A stretch of 64,000 nt of DNA from Thuidium tamariscinum (lineage: Eukaryota; Streptophyta; Bryopsida; Hypnales; Thuidiaceae). Below, one piece after another: positions 25,201-36,028 of this stretch (the stretch's first letter is position 1; the number at the start of each line of letters is the position of its first letter). The DNA is taken from contig OX344753.2 of the NCBI GenBank assembly GCA_947034885.2, positions 15,128,001-15,192,000 of the forward strand, read 5' to 3'. The notes below the pieces were generated by a model. That model searched no databases, had not been told where the DNA came from, and saw only the letters and a program-made list of their open reading frames with translations. The position numbers were made by a program, and so were the translations under genes.

Positions 25201-26030
25201 TTCCATTGAAATTCAATGTCGATGCCGGTTCTGGTAGTTGGGAATGTCGGAATGTCGGAATGTCTTCAAACTTGACTGGGCGCTTATTAAGCACACAAAA
25301 ACCTATCCTAATTTTTAGTGAGATTTTTCCGCATCATACGTAATTTCTAAAAATTTACGAACAATTCTATATGTGGTTGACTTCCCATGGAGTCAACGAG
25401 GAATTTGGGAAAAATCTGAAATAAATTGGGTAACATCTAGGTCACTCCTAGATTCTTAGTGTAAGTTCCATGTGACCTTGCACTAGTCTAATTTTAGTAA
25501 TTTGGAATTACTTTGCCCAATTGGACAATTTAATTCCCGATGTCCGGGAATCTTGGTCAATTGTTTAATTCTTGTTCGCTCCTGACATGCTTCTACCCTT
25601 GGAACACCTTTTTGTAGTCTTCAATCTCCAATCCTCCATCTTTTATCTTGTGAAACTCCAATTCTCCAAGTCATTTGTAATTGTTTTACTTTTAAATCCA
25701 ATTTGTTCCAAGATTGAATTTAAGCCTTGGTAAATCTTTTAGGCTCGTAGTAGACTCTTTTGGCTTAGTCAGTATGTCATGTGCATCCTTAAAAGGTTGA
25801 TTTTGCACAAACAGACACTAAGACTGACTAACTCTTGATTCCTCATTTCTCTCGGAACTACTAAATCTTTGCACAAACTTACTTTGGAGACTTAGAATGA
25901 TTCAAATTCCTAAAATTAGGAATTTTCCACCTTCTAAGTTGGTTTTCCACCATTTTGGCATAGACTGACACCAAAACTCCTTCAGCACTCTTTTTATGTC
26001 TTTTTCTTGTATATTTTAGCTAATTTTCAC
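22275..26030. other. AT-rich segment within the insertion, possible further nested LTR
   Basis: About 3.75 kb without recognised coding parts separates the zinc-knuckle frame from the frame at 22252. A TATA-like GGTATATAAAGG reads on the minus strand near 24511-24522, in a locally GC-rich setting. A block of about 36 bp (AAAGGAGGTACACATGACAG...) is repeated at 24143 and 24222. The sequences TGGGTCC (about 22280) and GGACCCA (about 26055) could be inverted termini, but no target duplication matches, so the boundaries stay undefined. Confidence 0.4.
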
Positions 26031-26033
26031 TAT

Positions 26034-26537
26034 TCAATTGCGGAAAATGGACCCAGAGTCCTGAGTGCCATCTTGAAGGCTCACAGCACTCATGGCCGCC
26101 ATCTTAGCCTCCAACTCTATAAATCGAGCCTTCCACGATTTCTTGTCTCCATTAGTAGTTTTGGCCTTTTTGGATTCAGCTCCCTTTGCATCTTTAGCTC
26201 CTTTAGGCTTGGGTTCTGGATGTATCTTCCAGCAACTAGCTTCCCCATGGTCCTTAACACCACATCCAGAACAATAACCACCTGCCTTAGAAGGTTCCTT
26301 CTTGGTCATCTTTTTGCAATCTTGTCGACAATGATCCACTCCCCCGCAACCATAACATACAATATCTGCATCTCCAATGTTAGCTGGAATGCTGGCTTTG
26401 GTAGACTTGGTTTTCTTTGTCCGTTTTTCCTCCTTTTCTAAGAACCCCATCGCAACTTTTTCCTCCAAGAGATTGATCTCAATCCTCTGAGAGGTCTCAA
26501 AAACAAACCTTGAAGTTGGTGGCACACCTAACGTCAA
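26034..26537 (-). other. gag nucleocapsid region with two zinc knuckles (fossil)
   Basis: Two CCHC knuckles of spacing CX2CX4HX4C are plain: CYGCGGVDHCRQDC and CSGCGVKDHGEASC, in a Lys-rich setting (KEEKRTKKTKS upstream, PEPKPKGAKDAKG downstream). Such knuckles bind the element's RNA during packaging. A short coiled-coil-like tail (FIELEAKMAAM) follows. Confidence 0.8.
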
Positions 26538-26755
26538 GGCTTCTCCTCAGACTAGAGTTTTAATTCTTTGTCGAGTATACTATACCAGTGCTAAACAGCT
26601 TGCTGTTTAGTCACTCCATATGTTGCAGAGATTAATCTCCTCATTCTCGAATGTGCCTCTCGCAATGATTCGTCACTCCCACGTGCAAATGTGCGAAGTG
26701 ACTTCATTTTATCTGCTTGTTGGCCTTGATAGTCCCGTTGCAAGTGCATGAAAAA

Positions 26756-27487
26756 TCATATAGTGGGATTAAAAGGGGGTGGATCCCTCACCATCGTAGG
26801 ATTCGTGGTGACAGTGACATCTGAGCCTTTTGTACCAGCACTCCCTTCTTCTTTCTTCCCTTTGCTATACGGGATTATAAGATTAGGCCATCCTCCCCAT
26901 ACGTCGGCAAAATTCAAGGAATAATAATCCCACGATGCTAGAATCTCTGTAGAGTAAGCAAACTCAAACTCCCCATAATCTACTAGCAGTGCCCCTTCAA
27001 GGCACTTAAATAATGCTCTCCGTACCATGTATGGGTTAAAGTCAGCGTTGTGTGATTTTTGGAGCTCACACCATATGGTGAACTCTCTTCGAAAATCATC
27101 AACCTCTATGGTGCCGGTAGCACCCGAAAATCGTCTCACCCCCCCCCGATCAGCACCGCCGTATGGTAGTGCCATCTCGTCCCAAGCAAAAACTGATACA
27201 AAGTGAGGGAACCTTACCCCGTGGTTCACCAAAGTGACTTGGAAATTATCCCCGTTGTCACTTGTGGGTTCTACCACCCAATCTGTTGGGTCCACAGTCG
27301 ATATTGATATTGAATCCCTAGGTTGTCGTGATCCAATAAATGGCCTTTGGCTCCGAGGTCGAACTGGTACACCCGTTATACTTTCTGATGGCTTGGGGAC
27401 AATGCCACTGGCAAATGGCACTCCACTCCTAGTAGATCTTGTTCGTCGCGGTGAATCCAGTTTTGGAGCTATGAATAATGTTGCCAA
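26756..27487 (-). other. gag-like capsid region (fossil)
   Basis: A 243-residue frame with an Arg/Ser/Pro-rich N-terminus and a central part 'ATGTIEVDDFRREFTIW...LFKCLEGALL' resembling the Ty3 gag capsid entry (an 'F.G..... F...F...' style block, then helices). The next frame downstream contains 'LRTFARGSDESLREAHSRMR', as in retrotransposon gag. Assignment rests on position 5' of the zinc knuckles and this resemblance. Confidence 0.55.
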
Positions 27488-27600
27488 GCCTCATGCTTAT
27501 CTACAATGGCATTTGAATACATGGTGCGTGGCACGTTGTAATCAAGGAAGGCAAAAGTTAGTGCATCCCAGACACTAGATGCCCTCTCCAACCACCAACC

Positions 27601-28890
27601 TTACTCCCATTGCCAAGTAGTGTGAAATAAATATCCTTGTCTACAAAACTCAGTGAAGATCAATGAAAATGTGAGTAACTCTACATGTCCATAAAACGTA
27701 TGCCTAACAACTCCACGTCGTTGGCCTTCGTTTCTCAATACCACAGCAATATCAGGAATTATCGAATCACTTGCCTCCACTCTTCCCCTAGCTCGACACA
27801 AAAGGGCTTCAATCACTGGTTTGACCAATTGTCGTTCATGAATGATCCGGGCACCTCTTTGTTGAGTCGAAAACTTTATGGCCTTGGCACTTAAGATTTT
27901 GGTACCTGGATGCCTTAGCAATTGTACTCCAAGTTGATCTTGAGCCAACGGTGACAATGTAAATGGTATCGATAGCTCTTGGATTTGATTTTGGCTTGAT
28001 GATTCACCAAAAGATTCTACTTGAAGATTTTGAAATGACTTAAGAATAATTTGAAGGTCTTCTTTGTTTAAATCACTTCGAATGCTTATGACCTCTGTGT
28101 TAGCAAGCGGCAATAATCTAAAGGGCTTAATTGTGTTTTTGCCCTTATCCATGATAAAACCACATAGCTTGATGTACCATTACAGATCACGTGTCGCCAA
28201 AGAAAGTGGTAAAAACCACATTCATAATGATATTGTTAGGTCACATATGTAGCCTTAGAAAATACCAACACTCCTATAGAAAGAAAAAGGCGTCTTGTAC
28301 ACACCACCAAATCCATCCAACTAGAACTATAACCTATATAGAGCTAGTCAAAATCCACACAAAACACCTAATGGTATCATACTAATATTGTAGCTACACT
28401 CATCATATACGGAGATCAACTTGCAAACCACACATATGGCCCCAATTGAGCTCAAACTGCCCTACTCCCATAACTCCTTCAAGTATCACACGTAACGTCC
28501 GTGTGATGCTAAGACGCCCCAAGACTACATCACGGTGCCCATCCCAATAACCATGTGTGATAACTGGAGTCAATTGGGCAAACAATGAATGGCAAGCCAT
28601 GCCAAGATGGTGGATGCCAGATTGTTGGGTAGTAGTTAGATCACTTTCCCAACTCTCCCAAAAGTCACGGTCAGTGTTTTTCACACCTCACGATGGCAAA
28701 TGAGCTCGGATAAAAAGCAACAAGCGAGCAATATGTGCGGCTAGCCTAATCCACTCTAACCAGTCATCACAATCCTTTGGTTCATTATCTGCTATAGTGA
28801 TCAAGTGGCAAAACCGCATGTATGCAGTAGTACGTGTAGGTACAACGAGAAGAGCATGTACCACTTGTGTATAATGTTGCCGAGGTCAAG
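27601..28890 (-). other. upstream frames of the element, unknown function
   Basis: Two frames (28152-27601 and about 28890-28403) lie on the element's strand before gag. The more upstream one includes 'DCDDWLEWIRLAAHIARLLLF' and 'HHLGMACHSLFAQLTPVI'. No family is recognised. They may be an extended gag N-terminus, an accessory protein or remnants of another insertion. Confidence 0.35.
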
Positions 28891-29175
28891 ATGACTTTGG
28901 CAGAATAATATCATCATTGGGTTCCAAGGCCAACCTTGACCTAGTGATGACTATAAGTGACTAAAGCCTTAGTCACCCACTGAGAAGATGCACCACGAGG
29001 CCTTTCACACCACGAGCTTCTATCACTAGAAGCCTCCAACTCCCATTGGCTTACTAAATGGCCGGAATTGAAGATCCTTAGTGTGCCTCCAAACAACCCC
29101 TATTAACACCCTTAACCTCCAACGCCAGATTCAAATGCACCCTCCCCAAACTCTCAAAGACAACCTTCAAATGAA

Positions 29176-29240
29176 TTTGTCTTTTTGTTTTGTTTTTGTT
29201 TTGTTTTGTTTTGTTTTGTTTTGTTTTTGTTTGTTTTTAC
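29176..29240 (+). repeat. (TTTTG)n simple repeat
   Basis: About 65 bases of TTTTG/TTTG units inside the 5' region of the 20.7 kb insertion. Confidence 0.9.
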
Positions 29241-29263
29241 AAAATTTGGACCTTAAGCGCCAA

Positions 29264-29350
29264 CAAGGTGACCGGTTGGTCCGGTCACCGAGTACCGGAT
29301 GACCGGTGATCACCGGTCACCAAAGCAAGATGACCGACTAGTCCAGTCAC
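29264..29350. repeat. cluster of GGTGACCGG palindromes
   Basis: Three consecutive short palindromes read GTGACCGGTTGGTCCGGTCAC, GACCGGTGATCACCGGTC and GACCGACTAGTCCAGTC. Each is self-complementary or nearly so, with related arms. They stand upstream of the element's first frames and could be a protein-binding or structural element. Nothing ties them to a known origin or promoter. Confidence 0.6.
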
Positions 29351-30184
29351 CTCCCCGCGAGAGCTACGAGACAATCCAGAATGCACAAGACTGAAATCCC
29401 TAGAATTCCCAGGCCAAATTGGATCCAAATTCGGATAGATCACCTTCTCCCATCGTCCGTGCATCAATCATGGACGCAATGTAAATACCGAATTGGACCC
29501 GCAATCATTTTATACAACATTGCTGTAATTCAATGTCAAAATTTCACCAGCAATTTCTAAGGCATCTGAAAATGTCGGACGATTCCCTTGTACAATTCCG
29601 CCACAATCCTAGGGTCTAGCCTCATGTAGGCTTCATAATAAAGACGTTCAACAAGAACCTTAATGACCTCATTCAACTAATCAATTGTATGATCCTACAC
29701 TAGGAAGATTATTGCTAACAAGGCTACGGGCAAAAGCGACTAAAACATGCAGTGACCTAAAATAGAAGCAACTGAAACGATGCCACTGAATTCAGAATTC
29801 GGGAAACAAGGTCTATGAGAAAGAAAGAGGAATTCGCTGTGCTGAGATCTGAGTTTAATTGGAAAAACAACAATTGGTGGAAAACAACTATCGGCACAGT
29901 TAAGAGAAGCTTCGGTGATCCCAGAGAAAACTTAGCAAAAAGTCGTCTTGTTCTTTTTCCGAGCTTGTCTTGGCAGAAACGTTGTCTCGGGAGGGAAGAC
30001 CCACTTCACGAAGCGGCAAAGGATTCGATACTCAACTATTGCATACTCAAACCATTTCACTAGCTTGTTTCAAGTCGGTATTCTTCAAATAGTTGACAAT
30101 CTAAGCTGTAATCGGCTAGATTTGGCAAGTGCTAGTAGCTTTGTCCTTCAAATACGTTGTGTCCACCTAAATTGCCAAGACTCC

Positions 30185-30300
30185 TACGGTGGAGCTCCCT
30201 CATCCAGTTCACCCATCGAAGCTCCTCATCCAGTTCACCCGTCGAAGCTCCTCGTCATAGCTCGCCCGTGAAACTTCCTTATCGAAGCTCCCTCGTTGAA
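30185..30300 (+). repeat. degenerate tandem repeat of about 25 bp
   Basis: Units resembling CGAAGCTCCTCATCCAGTTC are repeated four to five times with decay towards the right. No function is seen. Confidence 0.6.
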
Positions 30301-31170
30301 CAAACATCAACACAACTACCACAAAACACATCAAAGACACAGTTCCTACAAGCAATTTATTTTGTGAGAGCTACAATCGCTTCCAACACCACAAACCTTC
30401 ACCTCCCAACTGTCGCCAACACCAACACACCGTACTCTTCTAGTCCCCTTCCCTTTTGTCTCCAACATCAACTTCCAGTTAGAGGAAATTAAGGAGTGAG
30501 ACAAACTTATCCCCTTGAGTTTGGGACTCTTTTTAGGTGGCCCCTTCCTAACCCACCATTTACTTATCCTAACCCCTAAAGCAAGGTCAATAATGCACCT
30601 AACTATTATAAATGAGTTTAGGACCTATTTCCAAGGTCAAAAACCGCTATACCCATGGCTATGGTGTCCACACTCCAAATTTGTTTGCAATTACAGCACA
30701 TGCAAACATTCTCAAAACACTCTAAAACTTAGTTTTCTACTACTTTAGGTGTCAATTTTCACTACATATACAACTATACTTGTAGTGAGATCTTTTTCAA
30801 GTAATAAAATGTGAGGAAAATCTCCTAAAGAAGCTAGAAAAACCTCACAATGGATTACAAAGTCAAGCCCATACCATTCTTAAAGAATGATAGCATGATT
30901 TGGATGGAGTCTGCGAGGCAAGCCTCTCACTCCATCACGTAAGAGACTCAACTTGAAAAAGATGAGTCTCCATTGCCTTACGTGGAAGACATGGGCATTG
31001 AGGTCCCCAAACGAGATACCAACTCCCCATCCCGATTCGAAGATGAGACCCCAACTTGCATCCAAGGTTCCCCACGCTCCACAATGCTCTACAACGCGGA
31101 GCGTTGCTTCACAGATATCTTTACAATGCCGGGCTGACGGGAAATCACATAGCACACTTCTCACATGACA

Positions 31171-33073
31171 CAAAGGATCAAAAATATGGATAACATCTCA
31201 ATTAGTTACTACTTGTGCTCAGGGCTTTTTTTTCATATTTGAAGAAGTGCCATAGTGGTGATATAAAATGTTATAGTGGTGCTCCAAATTGCAACATTCA
31301 TCTACTATTGGATGTATAGTATGGTTTTCATCTATAATCAAGCAATTTCATCTAATATTTTTTTAATTTGAAAGTTGTGTGGTGATTTCATCCAAATTTT
31401 TTGGCATTTCTTGTAGTGTTTTTTAGCCAGATTATTTTTTCTAGTACAATCTCGCACTAGAAAGCCCAAAAAGAAAGCCCTACTAGTGATAAGAACAAGA
31501 ATTTCTTGCTTTCATCTTCGTCACCCCAAAAAAATTCATGTTTTCAAAAGTCCCATCTAAAACGATAAAAAAGAATTACAAACTTGGAACTATAAAAAAA
31601 ATAAAGAGACATCATGAAACTTTGGATGAATTTTTGCAATTGATGTCAACTACGTAGGCTATTGGATGGATGCCCCCAAAGTGCCAAGGTATTGTTGATT
31701 GGAAAGTTACCTATCACAACACTTGAAATAGAAAAAATCAATTCCAAAATCCTTTAACTAAGATGGACCAACTTAATTCCATCTCCAACCCATTTGTGTC
31801 ACCCTATATTTGGCCACATTTTTGTCTATGCAAGCAACCAAATCAATTTAGATATGAGCCAAATCTATCTAAAAAATTGACAAAATCAATGCATTAGTGT
31901 CAATTAGAATAACCAACATAATATATTAGTAGGTGATTGGTGAATACTTAGATGCTTCTAGGTATATAAAAAAATGATTTTGGGTTGTTATTAGGGCATA
32001 CATGACACTAGTCTATAGACAATTTTGTAATTTCAAGGTAAACATTTCAAACATTTATAGAATTTGGATTTTGAATCATAAAACAAACATACTCCTCCAA
32101 AAAATATGTCATCTTCATTAAATGCACATCAAGGTGGTGATAGGTTGGTTGACCCTCCTTGTAATCAACCCCTTTTCCTTTCAGTCCATGGTGCCAATTG
32201 CAACATTTTAAATGCATTCCTACTTTTTGCCAAATAAAAATTATCTTTTCTTCACCAGAAAGTTTCATCTCTGTTCCACGAAGTTGCCAAATTCGGATGA
32301 AAAATTGCTTGAACGTGATTAAGAGGTGTTTTCTGGTGCAAAAGATGGAAAATACATTGCTTCGCCACATTTCAACTGAAGCGATTGGCATCTAAGCACA
32401 TTCTCAAAAACTTTAAAAAAAAGAGGCTGCTTGCAACGCCCTCTAAACACTTACAGACTGATGTAACAGTGAACACACTAAATATGAAAACATCCCGTCG
32501 TGTTGGTTTCTAGTCATCTACGTTACCACTAACGATTTGATCCCGGGCACATACGTAGGTGCAGTGGAGATGGAGGATGTGTATAAAAACAATTCCGCGG
32601 ATGGAGAGTGTGCTTGCACGGAACCTTCAGCCCCGAAGTGACGGTTTTCGGTAGTTTCACCTTATCTGTTCACTGTGACCCTGAAGTACAGTATTTCCAT
32701 ATCGCCCCGTCCCCCAGGGGGAGGCTGGGAAACATAGGAATATAGGACCCTCAACTCTCAAGCATTGCATCTACGTCAGTCATCATTGACGATCTGACAG
32801 TCAACCCCGGAGGCAAATATATAACCACAGCAAATGATTGCTCCACACCAAATGTCTCTCGTCAGGCGAAAAACGAAAATCTACACCAGCGCTCGAACGA
32901 ACGCAACAGATTCTCGAACCCTCGTCAAAGGAGGAATCAGTTCCCCAGACTCGAGAAACTCAGAATGCGCACTGTGCCGACACACATCACCCAAACGCCC
33001 CGGAACAGAAAACACTGACCCGGCCGTCAGGCCGTCAGCACACGACTCCAACTGAAAGCATGGCGAATCCAGC
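31171..33073 (-). repeat. right arm of inverted repeat, outer part
   Basis: This is the reverse complement of window bases 1-1903. It starts exactly at the right edge of the 20.7 kb insertion, with the shared CAAA at 31171-31174, and runs to at least 33073, where its partner leaves the window. It lies about 600 bases beyond the stop codon of the HMGB gene. The left arm may therefore continue upstream of the window into a mirrored copy of that gene region, but this cannot be seen here. Confidence 0.9.
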
Positions 33074-33674
33074 ACACACCCGGGGGAACACATCCAATCA
33101 CTTCCAGGTGAAAAACATGCCACTTGAGAATCATACATCACTGACAACAACAAGAGCACGGATGGCCAACAAAAAGCTGTGCTTGCCTATTCATACAATC
33201 AGTCCGATCCTGGTCACCGTTGGCACCCAGATCCACTCCTGCCCAAGCACCCGCCCACTGACCAAAATCCCCAGCGGAGTCCAAATGTACAAAAACAAGT
33301 CGGCAACGAAAAGAAAACTACAGAAAGAAAAAAAAAGAAAAAAGGAAAGAAACCTACGTCCGCCACCAATCCTCCCCTCCCCCGGTCCCTTACACTCCTT
33401 TCCGGCGGCCACATGCCTGCCGGGCGACGGGGAACAGCTTCACTCCCCACGCCGACGGAGATCAAACCACGGCCTCCCACTACGGTCACTGTTTTCTACT
33501 TCGCGGAGAGACGGCTCTACAGCAGACTCCCACAAGAATTCAAATGTCAAGGTCTTCCCGTCCCGCACTGCGCTTCGCATTGCTTTGCTACACGGGGCCA
33601 TCACGAATCCACTCGTGAGCCCACCACTGCCAATAGGCCGATCCGCCGGCGGCATGCCACTTGCGACGCGACCA

Positions 33675-34814
33675 TCAGTCCTCCAGGTCCTCGTCCTCCT
33701 GTGCGCCGACACGAAACAAAAACAGTCAGACTCGCCAACGCATCCACAACAACAAGCAAGCGAAAAGCAGACTCCGACTCCAAGGGAATCCAAGCAACCG
33801 AGAACGGGAACAGGAAGAGAAAAAAAATCTCAGTCAACGGTCTCACATCCTCCTCATCCTCCTCGTCGTCGTGGATCTCAGACTTCGACTTGTCGGACTC
33901 CTCGGCTTCCGCCTCCTCCTCGTCGTCGTCCTCCTGGAAATAACAAACACACACCACTATCAGAAACACGGCCAACGCACTATCAGAACACTTCCTAGTG
34001 CCCACACAGGCTGCAGCGAGGAGCGTACCTGCTTCTTCTTGTACGAGGCCAGAGTCTTGTCGTACTCCGATTTCTTCTGCACAGCCTTGGTCATGAACGG
34101 CTGCTTCTCCTGCACATCCCAGAAAGACACTTTCAACAACAGGCTTCCGCAAACACCACGTCGAAGGAGCTGGACATGCACATGCACATACACATCAAGC
34201 GCGGCGCACCACATCGGTCCCCACATCAAGCACAACAGCACTTACGACCACACAGAAAAAACGTGCTCAAAAAAAATAGAAACGAGGCCTCACAGCTTCG
34301 GACATCGATTTCCATCGCTCCCCTCCGGCCTTGCCCACGGCGGCCACGCCCTTCACGTCGGGGTGGTCCTTCTTAAACTCTTGCCTGAACTCGTTCCTGT
34401 TCCCACAACATCTCGCGTCACGTCAGGCCCATTCCTCACCCAAAGAAACGACATTTATAAAACGACACAAAAAGGACCCAAATAAATACCGCATTACGTC
34501 CCGTGCCCCGCCACTCACAAGAAGATGAAAAATGCGGTCTGGGGACGCTTCGGCGCATTCGGGTCCTTCACTTTCTTGGCGGGCTTCGCCTTCTTCGCCT
34601 TCGTCTCCTTCAAGGCTCCCTTCCTCTTCTTGATTTCCCTGCCAACACATCAACCGCGACAGCGACGTCAGATCAACACAAAAAAAAAGGACACGCAACA
34701 CCTTAAACGACGTGCTCACGCCAACACTCAACACACTTACTTGTCCTGCACCTTCGTCGGTGCCTTCTCCTTCACCACGGCACCAGCTCCTTTCTTGCCC
34801 TTGGCTTCCTTCAT
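33675..34814 (-). CDS. HMGB: HMGB high-mobility-group box chromatin protein
   Basis: Six coding exons: 34814-34741, 34638-34519, 34396-34294, 34109-34029, 33933-33847 and 33698-33675. They join in phase at GT..AG borders into 162 residues, the usual size for plant HMGB proteins. A Lys/Ala-rich basic N-terminus (MKEAKGKKGAG) precedes one HMG box from about residue 50: KDPNAPKRPQTAFFIFLNEF, then HPDVKGVAAVGKAGGERWKS and YDKTLASYKKKQ. The acidic tail is EDDDEEEAEAEESDKSKSEIHDDEEDEED, closing in EDEDLED. Such nuclear proteins bind and bend DNA without strong sequence preference. The N-terminal basic and C-terminal acidic parts modulate binding. The start ATG follows an acceptor at 34830-34832, and a donor at about 35737 marks a 5'UTR intron of about 900 bp. 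The last coding exon is only 24 bases. Confidence 0.93.
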
Positions 34815-34829
34815 CTTGACTGCTCGGGC

Positions 34830-35737
34830 CTGCGGACACACGAGCAAACAAACACGCCTCAGAACACACCTCCGCCACCTAGACTCGCACCCACGACGCG
34901 ACGAACAATAAACCGGACATCAAAATCATCATCAAACGTGCACTCCGAACTGTTCCTCATACCCAAACAGAACACACACACCTACTGCAACAACACGGAC
35001 CCACGAACCACAACCCCTCCACAAAACAAACACTCCGCCAAAGCTCACACGCCACTGCAATCCAAAGTCGCACATGCCGCTCTGCGGCGCCAACCCTCCA
35101 ACCACTCACACTCTCCCATCACTCCCACGCGCCTCCGCGAACAATTACCTGGCCCAGCGAACGACGCCACGCTCCACAACAGAACCGGAGAATTCACGGA
35201 ACTACGCTCGCATTCCCACCCAACACCCTAAATCAAACCCAAACAAGGCGCGCACTCCCCACACAACCACCACGACACCAACCCGACCACGCCCGGAAAC
35301 CAATACAAGCTCCCGGCGTGGCCACCGCGCTGCATGGTGTCATGAGCACCAGCACCCAATTCGGCGCACGAATGGGACACACACCACGACCTAAACCGTC
35401 GAGAAACGCACTCCGCAAATACAGGACACACACACAAACAACAACAAACGAACCCCCAACCAAAAACACCAGACGCAAACCAAATCCCCAACGCCTCAAT
35501 CAAAAAAACAGCGATTCCGGCCCATCCCGGCGCGGGGAAAAATCCGCCCGGACGGGAAAGACGCGCGGGGGGGAGCAGCTAGGCAGAAGAGAAAGGAAGG
35601 GCACAGAGAGACGAACGAGAAGGGGGAGAGAGAGAGAGAGAGAGAGACACGGAGAGGGAGGGAGGGCCAGACTCGGCGATGGAGAGACCACGGACCCAAG
35701 GAAGGAAGGGGCTTGGCAAAGGAAGGGGACTACTCAC
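34830..35737 (-). other. 5'UTR intron of HMGB
   Basis: The donor CTTCGT|GTGAGTAG lies at about 35737 (minus strand) and the acceptor GTCCGCAG|GCC at about 34830, 15 bases before the ATG. The exon upstream of it would be the GC-rich stretch to about 35850. The intron carries C-rich and CA-rich tracts and many spurious frames on both strands. A long leader intron is common in strongly expressed plant genes. Confidence 0.65.
35615..35650 (+). repeat. (GA)n microsatellite
   Basis: A run of about 12 GA units (read as CT on the HMGB strand) close to the proposed 5'UTR donor. CT-rich tracts near transcription starts are common in plants. A regulatory role is only inference. Confidence 0.85.
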
Positions 35738-36028
35738 ACGAAGGAACAAAGGAGAGCGTTGGTGTAGTTCAGTTGCCTGTGCGTTGGGCTTGACGTTGAG
35801 CGAGGGTTTGCTCTCTCTCAAAGGAAGGCAGACGATACCTTCTCTTGCAGCCCTCGACTGGAAGGGAGGAAGGGAGAGGCGACACTACCGTTTGCCTTGG
35901 CCCGGGCCGGGCGCGGGCCAGGCAGGGAAGAACCGGCCGGGTGCGGCGATGTGGGGGACTGGGGGACGTGAGAATAGTGGCGATAGAAAACAGGGGTTAT
36001 GAGGTGGCACGGGTATATGCTGAGTTGG

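Larger units (their letters stand above)
10425..31170 (-). mobile_element. 20.7 kb insertion: broken Ty3/gypsy-type element with methyltransferase
   Basis: The insertion interrupts the right arm of the inverted repeat. CAAA lies on both sides (10421-10424 and 31171-31174), and the empty site is present in the left arm, so the borders are firm. All recognisable coding parts read on the minus strand. In order they are upstream frames, gag, zinc knuckles, protease-like segment, cytosine-5 methyltransferase, reverse transcriptase, RNase H, integrase and PHD-like finger. I could not find matching LTRs at the two ends. The ends share only weak similarity (GTCATG, and an AGAAGTGTG-like stretch about 40 bases further in on the left), so the borders may belong to a composite. 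The element is a fossil with about ten or more breaks and at least two later insertions inside it. Confidence 0.8.

Noticed and set aside
22280-26058. TGGGTCC..GGACCCA as a second solo LTR
   Set aside because: No matching target duplication at these positions, so only the possibility is recorded, not a bounded element.
32838-33998. 386-codon plus-strand frame overlapping the inverted-repeat arm and the HMGB 3' region
   Set aside because: Low-complexity Pro/Thr/Lys content. It overlaps the HMGB acidic-tail exons on the opposite strand and has no family signature. It is an antisense shadow of GC-rich DNA.
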